A stretch of 64,000 nucleotides of DNA from Cyclina sinensis (GCA_012932295.1 JAAONU010000002.1:36329521-36393520), one strand, 5' to 3'; positions 1 to 12,374 are shown, counted from the stretch's first letter. The notes: generated by a model not told the origin, from the letters alone. Made by a program: numbers and translations.

Positions 1-154
1 ACTTGTTCTATATTTGACGAGTATATTAAGTACTTTTATAAAACGAAAATGTTATAAGTAAAATGTTAGCCCTCTTGAGATATTTGTCTACTTATACACA
101 AGTGCTACTTTTATAATGGTTTTCTGTTCAAAGCCATTTTCGTTTCGTTTTCAG

Positions 155-2705
155 TTTCAACTTCTGAGATGAAAGTTGATGAAACAAAATATGCAACCTT
201 GCAGGATGGTAAGAGAGTTTGATACAGTCTTAGCTTTCAAAATTGTTACATCGGCTTGAGACTTTTTGCCTAATCGATAGCCGCCAGTAAAATAAGTCTA
301 CTCAATTAATGCGTGTGATAAATTTAACACTACTCATACTGATAACAGGAAAAAATCATGTAAAAAAACCTGAAGTTTGTAGCATTATATTGAAATTTCT
401 TTTGCTATGGGCCTCAATATAACAGTAGAGGTTTGTCTTTAGTTAAGTTCCTGGATCGAATTCCAGCAAAATCGCGAAGCGTGCAATCGCCTTTACATGA
501 AGCGATGTGTGCAGTATACCCTGCTCTAAGTAGTACAAAATGTTTTTTATATTTCCAGTGCAAAGTGGACAGATAACGTTTTATGATGCATTTATATGTT
601 ATTCGGCCGAGGACGAGAGTGACCGGAAATTTCTCTACGACCTGATAGACGAGTTAGAGAAAAGACGAGGCCTGAAGCTGTTCGTGCCTGGGAGAGACGA
701 TCTTCCGGGCGCAGCAGAGCATACTATCACAGCATATCTCATAGAAAAAAGGTTGTCATGTTTTTATGATATTTAGTTATGTCATAAGTTCACCAAATAG
801 CGGTTTTGATTTGTGCGATCGACTGTTATTTTCAAATTCGAACAACCACACTCTTCCACCGGCATATTAAAGACATTTCGAATGCCACCGAACTCTCATG
901 CATCTACGCTTGACACTAACCTGTCGGCCACATCCATTTATCGAAAATCCCTGTTTTTAAACATAATGTGTTGTAGGCATCCCTTTTTGTAAATCAGTCC
1001 AGAATATGAGATGCAGCTTAAACTCTTAATCGTAGAAACTTCTGAGTTATAATTTGATCAAACTTAGCGAAAAAAAGTTATTTTGCAGTTTTCACTATTT
1101 TGCTAAGCCTTAAATCCTTATGAATTTACTCTGTCAAGCAAGGAATACATTTTAACAAAAAAAGTAACTTCACACATAAATGACTGCATAAAAACATTTT
1201 CTTAATTGTTTTATTCCGTAGATTTTACTAAAAATATTGATGGCTTTCCTTCTCGATTTTAATAAATTTTGTCACTAAGAGTTATAGCAGATACATTTTT
1301 TTGTGTACACATTAATGTGTATTGCGTGAAAAGGATACGTTCAGACAATGATAAACAAAAAAGATATAGAGTTATTGGAATGGTAAGATTTGGATAAGTT
1401 GTATGAATACATATTTTTTTTTATCTGAATGTAAGTTTACATTTATTCTTGACATTATTAGGTGCACACGAGTGATCATCCTGATGTCAAAAACTTTTTT
1501 TACCAGCGCAGCCTGTGATTTTCAACTCAAGTTCGCCCATGCTCTTGCGCCAGGTATTTGTACTAGCTAATCAAGAGAAAATATTGAATTAAAATAATAA
1601 TTTTTAAATAAACAAGAGGTTAAGACACCATTATTAAACCTCAAATGAATTCGCGATACAAGTGATATAGTATACCGGATTTTTTCGGGTAGTGCAAATT
1701 TAGTGATTATTTCCAAAATTAAATATTCGCCTTTTTAAAGTTGTTGGTTTATTAGATTTGACCTTCGCAAGGGGAGATCACACTTCAGGTATGATAACGC
1801 TAATGCGTGACGGTTTCCTATCATTATTGATTATGATCCACCTCAGAGACTCGCTTCTCAGCAATTTCATTTGGCTTGGTCTAAATTTTTTTTTAATTGA
1901 ATATTCATTAGTGTTTTCTGAAGTCCGTGCTAAATTATAATAATTCAGATTATTCTATCTAATTTTGGCGATATCTATCACTCGCGAAAAAGCGAAAGTA
2001 AGAATCGTGCGGAAATATATATAATAATGATAATCAATGTCTAACTAGATCTAAGTACATGTACATTAATTTAATTGACAGTCTTCTTACGCTTCTTATT
2101 GTAACTCTTCTTTAGGTGCAAGAAGTAAAAAACTAATTCCAGTTATCCGTGAGAAGCACACACCCATTCCAAGAATACTACGGTTCTTGGCTGTCTGCGA
2201 TTTTGCCAAAGCTGATATGGTTGAATGGATATGGAATCGTCTATACGCTGCAATAACTGCACCAACAGGTCAGCAGACCTATTTTGAAGAGGAAGATTCC
2301 TCCAGTCCATTACAGGACATCAAATTTCCCACCCAGTGTCGTCTAGATGAAAATGCTGACACCTTCCATGCCAACATGAATCTACAGTCAGAAAACGGCT
2401 GTAGACCAACCGTTGTAAACGCTATTGCTCCAAGGGAACCGGTAGAACATAGTGTTACATCAATGTCTTTGGGCGAATCAAGTTTAAACAGCCAAGAAAG
2501 GTCAAATGTAAGTACATCACTACGGACAAATCCTCCCGATAAATCCATGCAAAAGAGAAAAACCGGAATTCTGCAAAAATTGAAAGGACTAGGAAAACAG
2601 CCGAAACAAGCCCGTGTGATAAAGCCCAAGAAGACAAAGGGAAATGCACAAAAGGACTCGGAGCGACATTCTTTTACAGACAGTGCCTCTCTCGTCTTCA
2701 GCTGA
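155..2705 (+). CDS. MYD88: MyD88-like adaptor, copy A (3' part; exons 3-6)
   Basis: This is the 3' part of a MyD88 gene; exons 1-2 lie beyond the left edge. Exons are 155-208, 559-751, 1462-1553 and 2116-2705, each with AG before and GT after except the terminal exon. Exon 4 carries TIR box 1 (YDAFICYS) and the BB loop (RDDLPGA). Exon 5 encodes the stretch matching the vertebrate CDFQTKFALSL segment (here CDFQLKFAHAL). Exon 6 completes the TIR domain (RILRFLAVCDF, then EWIWNRL in place of box 3 FW) and adds a polar tail. Two tail differences separate A from B-D: a 21-nt in-frame deletion removes seven residues after SSSP, and a 2-nt deletion near the end shifts the frame so that it stops at LVFS (TGA 2703-2705) instead of AEHFV. 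AATAAA lies at 2719-2724. Known of the family: MyD88 links Toll/IL-1 receptors to IRAK kinases in the cytoplasm. Confidence 0.9.
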
Positions 2706-2724
2706 ACATTTTCTTTAAAATAAA

Positions 2725-3551
2725 CATTTAAAGACAGTGTTGATTATCCTGATTTTAGATGAGTCTGCTTAAAAGCTGTTTTGTTTTTAAAGTTTTTAAA
2801 ACATATTTTTGAGTAAACCGCCAGTCGTCGTTTATTTTCAAGGCTATAAATTGCTATTTATTTGATTTCATGTATTTTATTCCATGCCTCTTTGTATGCT
2901 AAACAAATGCAACGAAGATTCAATTTTACAGAAAGGCAGTCGTACAAAAGTATTTTGCTTGTGAAAACATTATGCACCTAATGAAACACTTATCTGACAA
3001 GGATTGTAGCATTTGGGGTAAACTTCCTGTAATTACAATGATTTTTGTCCCAATCCTTTTTTTTCGCAGTAAATGTTAATATTAATTGTAAGATGACGTA
3101 GTTGATGTACACTATACCATATGAAATGAATTATTCCTTAATTGTAAATAATTGTAAAAAAAAACAAGCATTTATCTGACATTTCGTCCTTAATGTAATG
3201 AGCCATTGTTCAATATCGCCATGCGTTTAAAGGCTATCCGAGATCTTCAAAGTTCTCTTATTTGCTCATTATTATTATCTTTTTGATCATTATAAATACT
3301 TTAGCTAAAGTACCTTTCAACTGCAAACTTTAGTCCTGTTAAATTAAGCATACCTATTGTTAACTGTATTGTAAACATTTCAACAAAATGATAAACATTT
3401 TTGTTAAGGTTTTTTTTTTTCATTTTTGAATAGCGTATAGGTGAAGAAATGAAAGACTTATGGAGGATTCATGCCATTATAACTGTAGTTATGTTGTCCA
3501 TTATTGCTATCTTTTTAATGAATATATATATTTACTTTAGCAGAAGTACCC
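2725..3551. other. 3' flank of MyD88 copy A, no gene seen
   Basis: This AT-rich flank is shared with the regions after copies B, C and D (for example the AAACAAATGCAACGAAGATT and AATGAGCCATTG blocks). I found no supported coding exon or RNA gene. It may contain 3' untranslated sequence. Confidence 0.6.
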
Positions 3552-3559
3552 TTCATTAT

Positions 3560-3837
3560 AGGAGCGGATCAGTGGTCCAGTGGTAACGCGCTGGACTGGT
3601 TACACACGCCCGCTCCTCCACTAGCATTACTAATTGTCTTTCGGATGAGACGTTAAACCGAGTTTCCATGTATCTGTGCTGCACACTGAGCATGCAAGAG
3701 AACCAGGGCTGACTCTGCAATGGGATGCTTTCTGTATCTTGTACTACCTCCACAACATAAAATCACTAATCTCTTCAGGGTACGTCGATCATATGGGCAA
3801 CCGAAACCGACGATAAATAAATTCAAATAGATTAGAC
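3560..3837 (+). mobile_element. tRNA-derived SINE, unit A copy
   Basis: The head begins GGAGCGG and contains an A-box-like TGGTCCAGTGG. It is followed by a central block with GGATGAGACGTTAAACCGAG and a 3' end ATAAATAAATTCAAATAGA. Flanking TTCATTAT at 3552-3559 and 3839-3846 is the target-site duplication. The tRNA part is internally deleted in this copy between the anticodon arm and CCCGCTCC. The central block resembles the conserved core of a broad marine-invertebrate SINE group (possibly MetaSINE). That family name is from memory and uncertain. Confidence 0.85.
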
Positions 3838-3846
3838 TTTCATTAT

Positions 3847-4510
3847 CTTCTCCAAAACTGTAAACACAGTCCTGTAAAAAAACGAGTATATAATTATATC
3901 ACGAAAAGACAAAAAGAGGAGTAATTTCATAGTTCAGTCTGCCGTTCTTCGTTAAAATCGTTTCAAACTGTTGGTAATTGTAAAATAATCATAGAACTTT
4001 GTATTTTTTTATAAATACACTACGTCATGAGAGATCAATTTAAGCTAATTTCAAAGTGAAAAATAGTCGAGTTCTTTCCCTTCAAAATAATATAGTTTTG
4101 ATAATTTTATCATATCACTTGACAACACTTATCTTTAAAGAGATAAATAGTGCGTTTAAGCAGTCAGATAATTTTTCTTTTTGATTGTTTTGTACATTGC
4201 ATCTTCGTCATGGTATAAATTGTTCGCATGTTGTAGTATTCAGATTAAAGAAACTCCTTTGTTTGTTGGCTCGCATGTCTTTTGTTCATGCGTCCGCAAT
4301 TTGATTAAAATCAGCTCCTATATAATGCTGCGCTACATTCAGATTCTGTATTTTAGTCTGATTGATCCGTCCGTTTCTTGTTTACGTATTTATAGTTACA
4401 AAAATATTATATTCCTAGACAGGTAAGTAGCAAATGTAATTTAGAAGAAAATTTATCAAGGACTTAACATAATGTAATGATTAGAAAACTGTAAAAACAT
4501 TTGTTCATTT
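3847..4510. other. Conserved intergenic block, no gene seen
   Basis: The sequence is repeated after the SINE in units B (22819-23480), C (34035-34165 and then 46530-47087, split by the provirus) and D (59824-60480). Short open frames here are not conserved between units and I call none of them genes. Confidence 0.6.
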
Positions 4511-4760
4511 GCATATTTTTGTAACCAAAAGGTATGGTGGCTCATTTGAGGCATTTCTTATGAACGTGTTTTCGGGACGAAAAGGCGAAAGGTCGAACAC
4601 ACGAAACGCAATAAACCATGACACTGTGCCTTCTATTTGTTGCGTCTTCGCGTATTCGCCTTGGTGTAGGGGCATATGGTCGAAAGCACGAAAAAGTTAC
4701 CGGTTGTCGTGTTTTCGACCTTTCACCATTTCGCCCCGAAAACACGCTCATACAAAATGC
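4511..4760. mobile_element. Fold-back (MITE-like) element, unit A
   Basis: The arms are inverted copies: TATGAACGTGTTTTCGGGAC on the left matches the reverse complement of the right arm ending CCCCGAAAACACGCTCATA. Homologous copies in B-D show longer arms, reaching ATGGTGGCT and GCATTTT; the outer right arm is deleted here. The middle repeats the GTCGAAA.CACGA motif. There is no transposase, so it would be non-autonomous. Open frames on both strands here are products of the palindrome. Confidence 0.7.
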
Positions 4761-5285
4761 GTTAAGGAAAAGAAAAGAACTAGGAGTGAACTTTGTTCTT
4801 TGAAGAAGAGCATTTAAGTACACTAAAATTGCCCCCAAAACGTTTATTTCCCACAATAGTGCACTCCGTGTTTCTAACAGTGCCGACTGGTTGTTGTAGT
4901 GTTAAAACCACGTGAATGCGGGTTGACTTCATAATTATATTATTCAAAACATATAAAGGTTGTATAAACAAAAATGAGCAAACAAACCAATTCCTGCAGT
5001 ATAGTAACAATATCATTGCTGAGATAGAACCTCTCACGTAGACAACAGTTTAGTGCATGTATGTAGTCGACAGCTGTATGTAAAAAGTTTACTTGTAATC
5101 AACCTTTTTTCAGTGACTCCAAATTGGAGAGGAGGCGTTGCAATAATCGCACCGCCCATCCCGCTAAGGTCAATGTAAAGTACTAGCTCTCGATCAAAGA
5201 CATTAACACCAACGAGAACATGAACCAGTAAATGAGAAAAATTAAGTATTCAGGAATATTTCCTTATCCATAGGTTCCTTGTTAA
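4761..5285. other. Conserved intergenic block, no gene seen
   Basis: This matches 23757-24255, 47351-47817 and 60753-61269. It includes a short frame reading VTPN(W/G)RGG.A.IAPP.PLRSM in the sister copies that breaks in this one, so it may be the upstream part of the gag-like remnant that follows. Confidence 0.5.
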
Positions 5286-6112
5286 CAAAGACGATGTCAG
5301 TTAAGCCACATTTAAATTTGAGTTAGAAGCATTCATCGTTGAAAAAAGTTGTCAAAGATGAGCAACAATTACTTGGAATGAAAAAAGCATTGAAGGGAAA
5401 TTATTGTGATTTCGTCCAAAGGTTGGAAACAGAAGTTACAGTCAAAGAAGTGCTGAATAAACCGGGAAGTAGCTTTGGTACATTAAAACTAGGGAGAGTG
5501 TACTTTTTCTTCTATTTTCAACAAAATCCAAATTAGTCAGTTATAATTGACAGCTCTAGATACGAAGAAGTTTCTCACAAGCAGTACCACAAAGGACATA
5601 ACCAGTCAGAACAACTAGTCAGTGAAAACAGTTTTATTTGAAAGCCTCAGAGAAGAAATTTAACCTTATCCATTATATGAGAGGTTATGACTGATTTAAA
5701 TTTGATTTAAAAGATATAGAGACATAACTTAAAGTAAAAAAGGTGACGAAAACGTGAAGAAATATAATTCTGACAGTGATAAAAAAGTAAAACAATCTAT
5801 TAAAGAAAGTACTTGAAAGGATGGTTGACCTTGAGAAGAAGCAAATAAGCAATCCAGTCATGAAAGCCAATCACTACTATGGTCTGAGGATAGTAATTAT
5901 GTATCAAGAGCTAGAGGTGGTCATAGTGATGCAGAGGCAGGTACAGAGGTAGAGACAGCTACAGACCTAGAAGTCCAAAAGGGCAAACAAACATAGTACC
6001 TAAATGTTCAACTGTCACCATAGAGAACATATAGCAACATTTAGTCTAAAGACGAATATATAAGTGTTCCTGTTATGGGGTCAGAGTAGGGCATATGGCC
6101 ATATTCGAAACT
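5286..6112 (+). pseudogene. Decayed gag-like retroelement ORF, unit A
   Basis: An open stretch of 65 codons (5339-5536) is conserved in all four units (KK.KD.QQL.GMK.ALKGNYCD). Downstream, in other frames, come an Arg/Gly-rich segment and a cysteine motif followed by GHMA. In the better kept sister copies these read as RGRGGHSDARGRYRGRDSYR and KCSCYGVGVGHMA, which resembles the RG-rich tail and zinc knuckle of a retroelement Gag. Frameshifts and stops separate the parts, so no protein is expected. The family is not established. Confidence 0.45.
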
Positions 6113-6136
6113 CAGTAGTGACTGATTTGCGCTATT

Positions 6137-6232
6137 TCGTTCTGTCGTGTTGGCGAGGCGACAACAGACAGAACGACAAGTGTGACATTGGCGCGTACTA
6201 GCGCGCTCATGTGTCGTTCTGTCGTGTTGTCG
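6137..6232. repeat. Inverted-repeat cluster GTTCTGTCGTGTTG, unit A
   Basis: CGTTCTGTCGTGTTG at 6138-6152 pairs with CAACAGACAGAACG ending at 6175, with a loop of about nine bases. A third arm in the first orientation follows at 6215-6232. Palindromic GGCGCGTACTAGCGCGC lies between. It can fold into alternative hairpins and may be part of another MITE. Confidence 0.75.
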
Positions 6233-6235
6233 CTT

Positions 6236-7450
6236 TATTGTGTTAACATCGCGTTTCTGGAATTCTACAAAGATTTTTTCATCAGAATTTTGCCAGATCG
6301 TGTGATCAGTATTATAGGTCTTAATAGCATTGACAGATTTCAAACCTCTCATGTTAAGTGCTATATTCTGATTCTTATGACAAAGACATTTTTTCTCACA
6401 CTGTATTGAACTGGTTTGATGTTTTGTGGTCTGTAACTTGTACACGTTGTCAAACTAATTGACGCATTTGGATTTTCAGCTTTAAACTTTAGATGCAAAC
6501 TGTACATATATCCACTGAAAATTCGAGTTTGTATCATTTCTGTTTTTGTTAATGTCTCTTTTCCTCTGTAAACATGAGCTGTTGTCGGCCCGATCGAGGC
6601 TGCTCCGGAGAGTAGATCGAGGCAAATTTTTGCTTGACAATTTGCGTTCATTCAAGAACTTTTCTGATATTTTGATGATCTTTCTGTTAGCTACCTTAAA
6701 TGATTGACTTCTGTTTACTTTAAGTAGTCGATAAATTTTCATCCCCTGACCTGTGACTATCTCTAATGCCATGCGCTGTTCAGCTTTACCTGGATTTAGT
6801 TCTACTTTAGATCTTTTTACTTCATTAAGGGCTTCATTAAATATTAATATCTTTACAAGCTTTGTAAGCTTAGTTGGTGACACCTCTAAATCTTTGAGTT
6901 CACTGATTGTCTTACTTTTTGGTGTCAAATCGTTTTCAGCAATTTTACGCTTACTTTACGACTTACTTTCCCTGAATTTTTACTGTCTATATTAATCTCA
7001 GCAACGCTTGTGATAGCTACAGGCACCAAGTGCTGTGCTTCTCTCCAGCTTCTTTCTTAAAGAATTGTTGTTTTTTCTTTTTAAATGGACATATTGTAGT
7101 TGGAGCTTTTTTAAAATATTTTATCCAGTGATTTTTTTTAATGATTTATTATCTTTTTCCGTTAACTCCTTTTGACCTGAAATTTCATATCAACAAAAAA
7201 CGTTTGTCTGATGAACATGACGAAAAAAAACTATTACTTTAGAGTCGCAGGACTCTCCTGATTCTTCGTAATTTGTGTTTGTTTTCGTTGTATTTTCTAC
7301 TACGTGTTCATCAGTGTAAAGTCCTTGAGCGGTATGTTGTTTGAGTTTACTACGTTGCTCCTGCATACACTTTCTTATCCTTTCCCTTCTTATTTAAAGT
7401 CTCACCTCCACTAGCCTTTTTTTCTTTCTCTGCACGACTTTTTTCCCATC
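6236..7450 (-). pseudogene. Decayed ORF of a CLC-motif repeat protein family, unit A
   Basis: Read right to left, pieces of one protein appear in shifting frames. They are a basic N-terminal part (RRKGKD...KCMQEQ), a segment RKRKIAENDLTPK then LEVSPTKLTKLVKIL, a segment ending AENPNASISLTTCTSYRP, and then CLCHKNQNIALNMRGLK. The spacing of the RP motif before a CLC..xxN motif recalls a large family of uncharacterised, probably transposon-borne proteins in molluscs and cnidarians; that match is from memory. Stops and frameshifts separate the pieces. The unit B copy is the cleanest. Confidence 0.45.
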
Positions 7451-7743
7451 AACTTAAAGCATTAAATAGTGTGAGTGAATTAGAAATTTGTGTGAATTAC
7501 GTTACTATTTTAACTTAACTAGGGCTCTCTACATGTTCCTCATACAGTGATACAACTGTACCGATATGTTTCTTGTAATATTATTGGCAAGGCTTATCAC
7601 GTAATGAATTCCAATTTTATTATTTTTCTAAGTCAAAACAAATGATATTTACAATAAAACACAATACATACCTTTTTTGTTAACGAATTTACCACACAAT
7701 ATTTTTCATTCCAGTTTCCCGCTCTAGGAACTTTTCTTCTGTA
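7451..7743. other. Spacer up to the minus-strand Gypsy insertion
   Basis: Shared with 26441-26690 and 49391-49680. It ends GGAACTTTTCTTCTGTA, where the Gypsy element interrupts a sequence that is continuous in unit B (TTCTTCAGTATGCACC near 26687). Confidence 0.6.
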
Positions 7744-7979
7744 TGTTATGTTATATGTATCGCATATGTCCCATACTTATGTTTAAGGAATCATATAAGA
7801 ACTACAATACTGTGTGTTCTAACTACTGATTTAATGATACTGAAGCACATGTAGATTATAGCCTGAAATGCTAACGACTGATTAAACAAGTATCAAACTA
7901 TACAGGCTCTCTCTAGTTGGAGGGGCTTATCAGTAACTGGCATTGATAAAAAGCACCACTTTACAGTAGTAATGCTTCA
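7744..7979 (-). repeat. 3' LTR of the minus-strand Gypsy element
   Basis: 236 bp, TG...CA. Compared with the other LTR it has about 23 extra bases near 7870-7893 (GACTGATTAAACAAGTATCAA region) and roughly five or six substitutions. Confidence 0.9.
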
Positions 7980-8384
7980 TCTTCCTTCTTTATCTGAAAG
8001 GCATGTAATCATATCAAAACTCTATGCAAAACAATCATAACGAAAATTTAAATCAAGCAATAACAGTAACTGCATGTTATTGAAACAAATTGTGAAAACT
8101 CTAGCATCACGATTTTTAACGGAACATAGATTGCGAAGTTCTTCCAACGATACTCTGTAATCAATTTTTATAATTCTTTGTGTTCAAAGGTAGTCATTGT
8201 GATCATGCCACTGAAACACTAAATGTAGTTACTGTATTAATTGACAGTCTATTTATTCTAAGACATTTATGGCTCCCTATTTACAAATCTAAACGCACAC
8301 GTGATGTAACCACTCTGCCTGACCGTGTAATATAATTAGTTCCACTAGTAATGTTTCTAATAGATTCTGATTGTTCAGTAGGGT

Positions 8385-11331
8385 TCAATTGCTGCTTAGT
8401 TCTGGGGTCAAATATTTCATCATTGTTCGACCTTCACAGCTGGAATCTAAAGCATCATGTTCTAAAAGTGGTTCATTAGTCGTAAGGAAATCCCTACGAT
8501 TTCTCCTATATATCTGACCATTTTCAGTTTCCACTATATATGATCGTTCACTAGGGTTATCAAGGACAATAGCAGGGCTCCATGTTTTATTCAGACGTTG
8601 GATTCTCGCGGACTCCCCAAGTTTTAGAGGAGAGAGGGGTTTGGCATTGCGATCATAATAATGCTTTTGACGGGCTTTGGACTCTGCGATTTCCTGTTTA
8701 ACCAAACCAGGGGAGGGTACTTTTGGTACTAAGTTTTCAGTGAAAGTTGGAAGGGCCGATCTTAATTGTCGTGACAGGGCCAACTGTGCTGGGCTATAGT
8801 TCCCAATGTCAACTAGAGGGGTGGATCGGTATTCTAGGAAACCAATTCTTGGGTCTGATTTGTCCTCCTTAGCTTTAATGATTATACGCTTGGAAACTTT
8901 AACCATGGCCTCTGCTAAACCATTTGTTTGATTATGGTGTGGACTGCACATAATATGTTCAAAATTCCAACTTTTTGCAAACTCCTCAAATTCCTGACTA
9001 ACGAAGCATGGGCCTCCATCAGTCATAATTTTCTCCCAAATTCCCCAGTGTGATATAATGTCTTTCATGTGTGATATAACAGTTGAGCTTTTCAAGTTTG
9101 AAAGTTCACGGACTATCGGATATCTTGAGTAGTAATCTGCCATGACCATTTAATTTGCTTCCCCTATTGAAAACAAATCACACCCTGCTATCTGGAATAG
9201 ATACTCTGGGACTTATGAGCTAATTAATGGCTCTTTTTGTTGAGATGACCTGTGTTCCAGACAAATCTGACACTGATTAACCATTTCAATTATGTCATTA
9301 GAAATCCCAGTCCAAAACATCACAAATCTAGCACGATTAAGACATTTCTGGGCACCAAGATGACTAGAATATAGGACTTTTAACATCTGGGATCTGAGGG
9401 ATCTAGGGATAATGATTTTTTCACCCTTCATTATGATGCCATTAACAACTGTCAGTTCGTCTCTGTAATTCCAGAAAAGAGAGACAAGAAGGTCACAATC
9501 TTTTTTCATGTTAGGCCAACCTAACTGAATTGTTCGTTGCAAGGCACACAATTGCTCATCCTTAGCTGTGTGTAACCTGATTTCCTCAAGTTTTTTGTCA
9601 GATATGGGCAATGAAGAAATGACCATGCACACATGTGCATCAACCCCTTCAGTAAGATCGGGACTTGTTTCTGGACATTGCGGCTGAGCCCATCGGCTAA
9701 AGGAATTGTCTTGCCCCCGACATGCCGGAACTCAAACCTATACGGACTTAGCTTAAGGACTAACCTTTGCAACTTAGGAGGTATAGAATGCATAGGCTTC
9801 TGGAGCAAGCCTACTAAGGGTAAATGGTCATTTTCAAGAATGACATCACGGCCATAATAGTACTGGTGAAATTTGGTGAGACCAAAAACACATGATAGTA
9901 ATTCTTTTGAAATTTGTCCCATATTCTGTTGGGATTCGCTTAAACTTCGTGATGCAAACGCAATAGGACGTTTGTCTTGCAGTAACACTGCATCCATAGC
10001 ATGACTAGATGAGTCAACTTGTAAGGTCAAGGGCTTGGATGGATCATAGTATGCCAATACAGTTTCCTTACAAATGTATTCTTTCATTTTTTCAAAGGAC
10101 TCACTTTGTGTTTTCTGCCAAGAAAATAGGACATCCTTATGCAACAATTCTCGCATAGGAGCGGTCACTTCTGAAAGGTTATCCCTGACATATCGACTGA
10201 GATAATTGACCATTCCTAACACCACCTGGAGTTCAGGCTTGGAAGTGGGTGGTCTCAGACTTTTAGTTGCCTCAATTTTGGCGGGATCAGATTTCAGGCC
10301 TTCTGATGTAAGTACATGACCGAAGTAGGATATTCCAGTGACTCCTACTTATAACTTTCTTGGATTGAAGCGAATCCCTTTGGTTAACGCTCGGTCAAGG
10401 ACAGCCTGCAAATTTTTGTCATGTATTTCCCTAGTTGAACCCCAAACACACAAATCATCAACTATAGTTGCCACCCCTTCTAAGCCCATTAATGCTTCCT
10501 CAAGGGCACGGACCAGAAAATCACCTGATACATTCAAGCCATAAGGACAACGGAGATACCTAAACACACCTAGAGGGCTGTTGAAAGCAGTCAAATATGA
10601 CGACTCTTTGGACAATCGTATTGACTAATATGCGCTTGTAAGATCCAGTTTAGTGAAATACTTGGCATTACCAAACTTATGTAATACATCATCGAGTGTT
10701 TTCAGAGGGTAGGGCGTCCGCTTAATAGCTTTATTGAGCGAACGAGGGTCCAAACATAGACGGATATCCCCATTAGATTTCTGTGTAACTACTAGATTGT
10801 TACACCATTGGGTCGGTTGCTCACATTTTGCAATCACGCCCATGTCATGCATGCGTTTAAGTTCCTGTCTTACCTTGTCTTCTAAGGCAACAGGAATCCT
10901 ACGAGGAGAGTGGACTACAGGTGTGACGGTAGGGTCAACATGAATTACACATTCCCCGGGAAGTAAACCAATCCCGTCAAATGCATTGCTATAGTCCCTT
11001 AAAATGGATGCTCTTGTGAGATAAGTTTCCCCATCCTGTACCCCTTTTTCACATTTTTGTACGGAATGCGCCAGTTCAATTACCTTGAAATCTAGGCAAG
11101 ACATCCATAGGCAACCATGTAATGGGGTGACTTGGTGTCCAATATATGGAACACAACGTTCCTAACGAGGCCTGTCCCCAAATGCGTACATCGCAATGTA
11201 ATTTCCCCCATGCTACTCAATATATTGCCATTATAGGCAGTTAACTGGGACTTGGACTTCTTTAATTCCAAGACTGTGAAATATAGACAATGGTAAAATA
11301 TTTACCTGCGATCCAGTGTCACATTTAATTT
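8385..11331 (-). pseudogene. pol: Gypsy pol polyprotein, disrupted
   Basis: Domains in order are: protease with DTGSQVN (codons near 11320), which soon loses frame; reverse transcriptase with LCLDPRSLNKAIKR, FTKLDLTSAY and the catalytic IVDDLCV; RNase H (LQVDSSSHAMDAVL, KELLSCVFGL); integrase zinc finger (HLG...QCQICLEHR); the integrase core with D in CDLF, TDGGPCF and E in NGLAEAMV; and a C-terminal part ending near 8385. Disruptions are frameshifts in the protease, TAG at 10627-10625 after TSAY, TAA at 10351-10349 after RKL, a frameshift near 9635, TAA at 9215-9213 and a TAA just before 9149. Pol is in a different frame from gag, so the intact ancestor probably used a ribosomal frameshift. 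It now encodes no functional enzyme. Confidence 0.92.
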
Positions 11332-12261
11332 TCACGGCATTTTCCCGATTACCATTTGTAATTCCGTAAACACTTGCCCATTTTCACACTGAATTCGATC
11401 AACACTATCGATAGAAAAGCAATCATCGAAGTCAGTCTCCGAAATCTCATTAACTTTAACATTTCTGCAACATTTGCTCCAATGGTTCCATTTGGAACAT
11501 TTGCGGCATTGTGTCCCTTTAGCAGGGCACCGTTGATCATCAGTGTGCGATCCTCCACAGCGACAACAGCATATTCCCCGAGCCTGCTGATTTCCCGTGC
11601 GCTCTGGTCTCGACTCTGAACGACCATACTGCCTTCCCGTGCGGCCTTGTGGGTTCCTCCGACTGTTTGTACGTGTTGTTGAATTGTTAGACCTCGATAA
11701 CGCATGAACCTGGCTAGTGTCCTTGTCGAACATTTTCATTTGAGACACTGAGTACTCGAATTCTTGACACATGGTGACGCATTTTTCCATTTTCAGGTCT
11801 TTTCCAACCTGCAACAACTTTTCCCGTAACTTTGTTGATGAAACCCCAAAAATAATTCTGTCTCTGATCAAATCATCCTTCAAAGCACCAATATCACAAT
11901 CCTTTGCCTTGTTTTTAACTAAAGTGATGAATTGTTCTATGTTTTTTTCGTCTTGCACGATGTTATTAATCTGGTACCGTGCAAATACCGGATTTACTGT
12001 CGGTGCAATATGTGCTCGAACTTTACTGAATATTCTTTCTGGCTTCTTTCTATCATCTTCAGTCATCTCCACTGCGTGATATATTTCACGACCTTTTGCA
12101 CCAATGTATAGCAATAACATTGTCACATGTACATCCTCACTTTGGTCCTTTAAAGGTCCTCTGAATATCAACTCACAATGTTCTTGGTATTTTTCAAATT
12201 CTTCTATCATGTTGGTCGCACCCCAGTCCATCTGTGGAGCAGGAATTCCACTGAGATTCAT
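11332..12261 (-). CDS. gag: Gypsy Gag, open frame
   Basis: This is a 309-codon frame starting at the first ATG (12261; the open frame extends upstream to a non-ATG codon). The N-terminal half is a helical capsid-like region (DWGATNMIEEFEKYQEHCEL ... PVFARYQINNI ... QFITLVKNKAKDC). The C-terminal part is rich in Arg, Gly and Ser and ends in paired cysteine motifs (CCRCGGSHTDDQRCP, CRKCSKWNHWSKCC) like the double zinc knuckle of Mag-type Gypsy elements. Gag would form the RNA-packaging particle. It is the only unbroken frame of this element. The stop falls just before the protease, which lies in another frame. The Mag-like assignment is inference. Confidence 0.85.
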   Translation of the reverse strand: MNLSGIPAPQMDWGATNMIEEFEKYQEHCELIFRGPLKDQSEDVHVTMLLLYIGAKGREIYHAVEMTEDDRKKPERIFSKVRAHIAPTVNPVFARYQINNIVQDEKNIEQFITLVKNKAKDCDIGALKDDLIRDRIIFGVSSTKLREKLLQVGKDLKMEKCVTMCQEFEYSVSQMKMFDKDTSQVHALSRSNNSTTRTNSRRNPQGRTGRQYGRSESRPERTGNQQARGICCCRCGGSHTDDQRCPAKGTQCRKCSKWNHWSKCCRNVKVNEISETDFDDCFSIDSVDRIQCENGQVFTELQMVIGKMP

Positions 12262-12374
12262 GTTTGATAGTTTTATAGTTAATATTCCAACGTTCAAAGA
12301 ATTATGTTTACACAATGCTGATTATATTCTGTTTTGTAATGAATCATAACCGTAAGTTCCAGATTCTGACACCA

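Noticed and set aside
540..776. Free-standing short TIR protein of about 75 residues (also at 17382, 30691 and 56550)
   Set aside because: The frame begins in intron sequence just before a splice acceptor and ends in the next intron; it is exon 4 of MyD88.
3561..3640. tRNA-Thr gene at the head of the intergenic SINE
   Set aside because: It is followed by a conserved SINE body and flanked by a target duplication in all four units, and the unit A copy has lost part of the tRNA sequence.
4542..4856. Overlapping open frames of about 100 codons on both strands
   Set aside because: They arise from the palindromic fold-back element, and equivalent frames in the other units are of different lengths.
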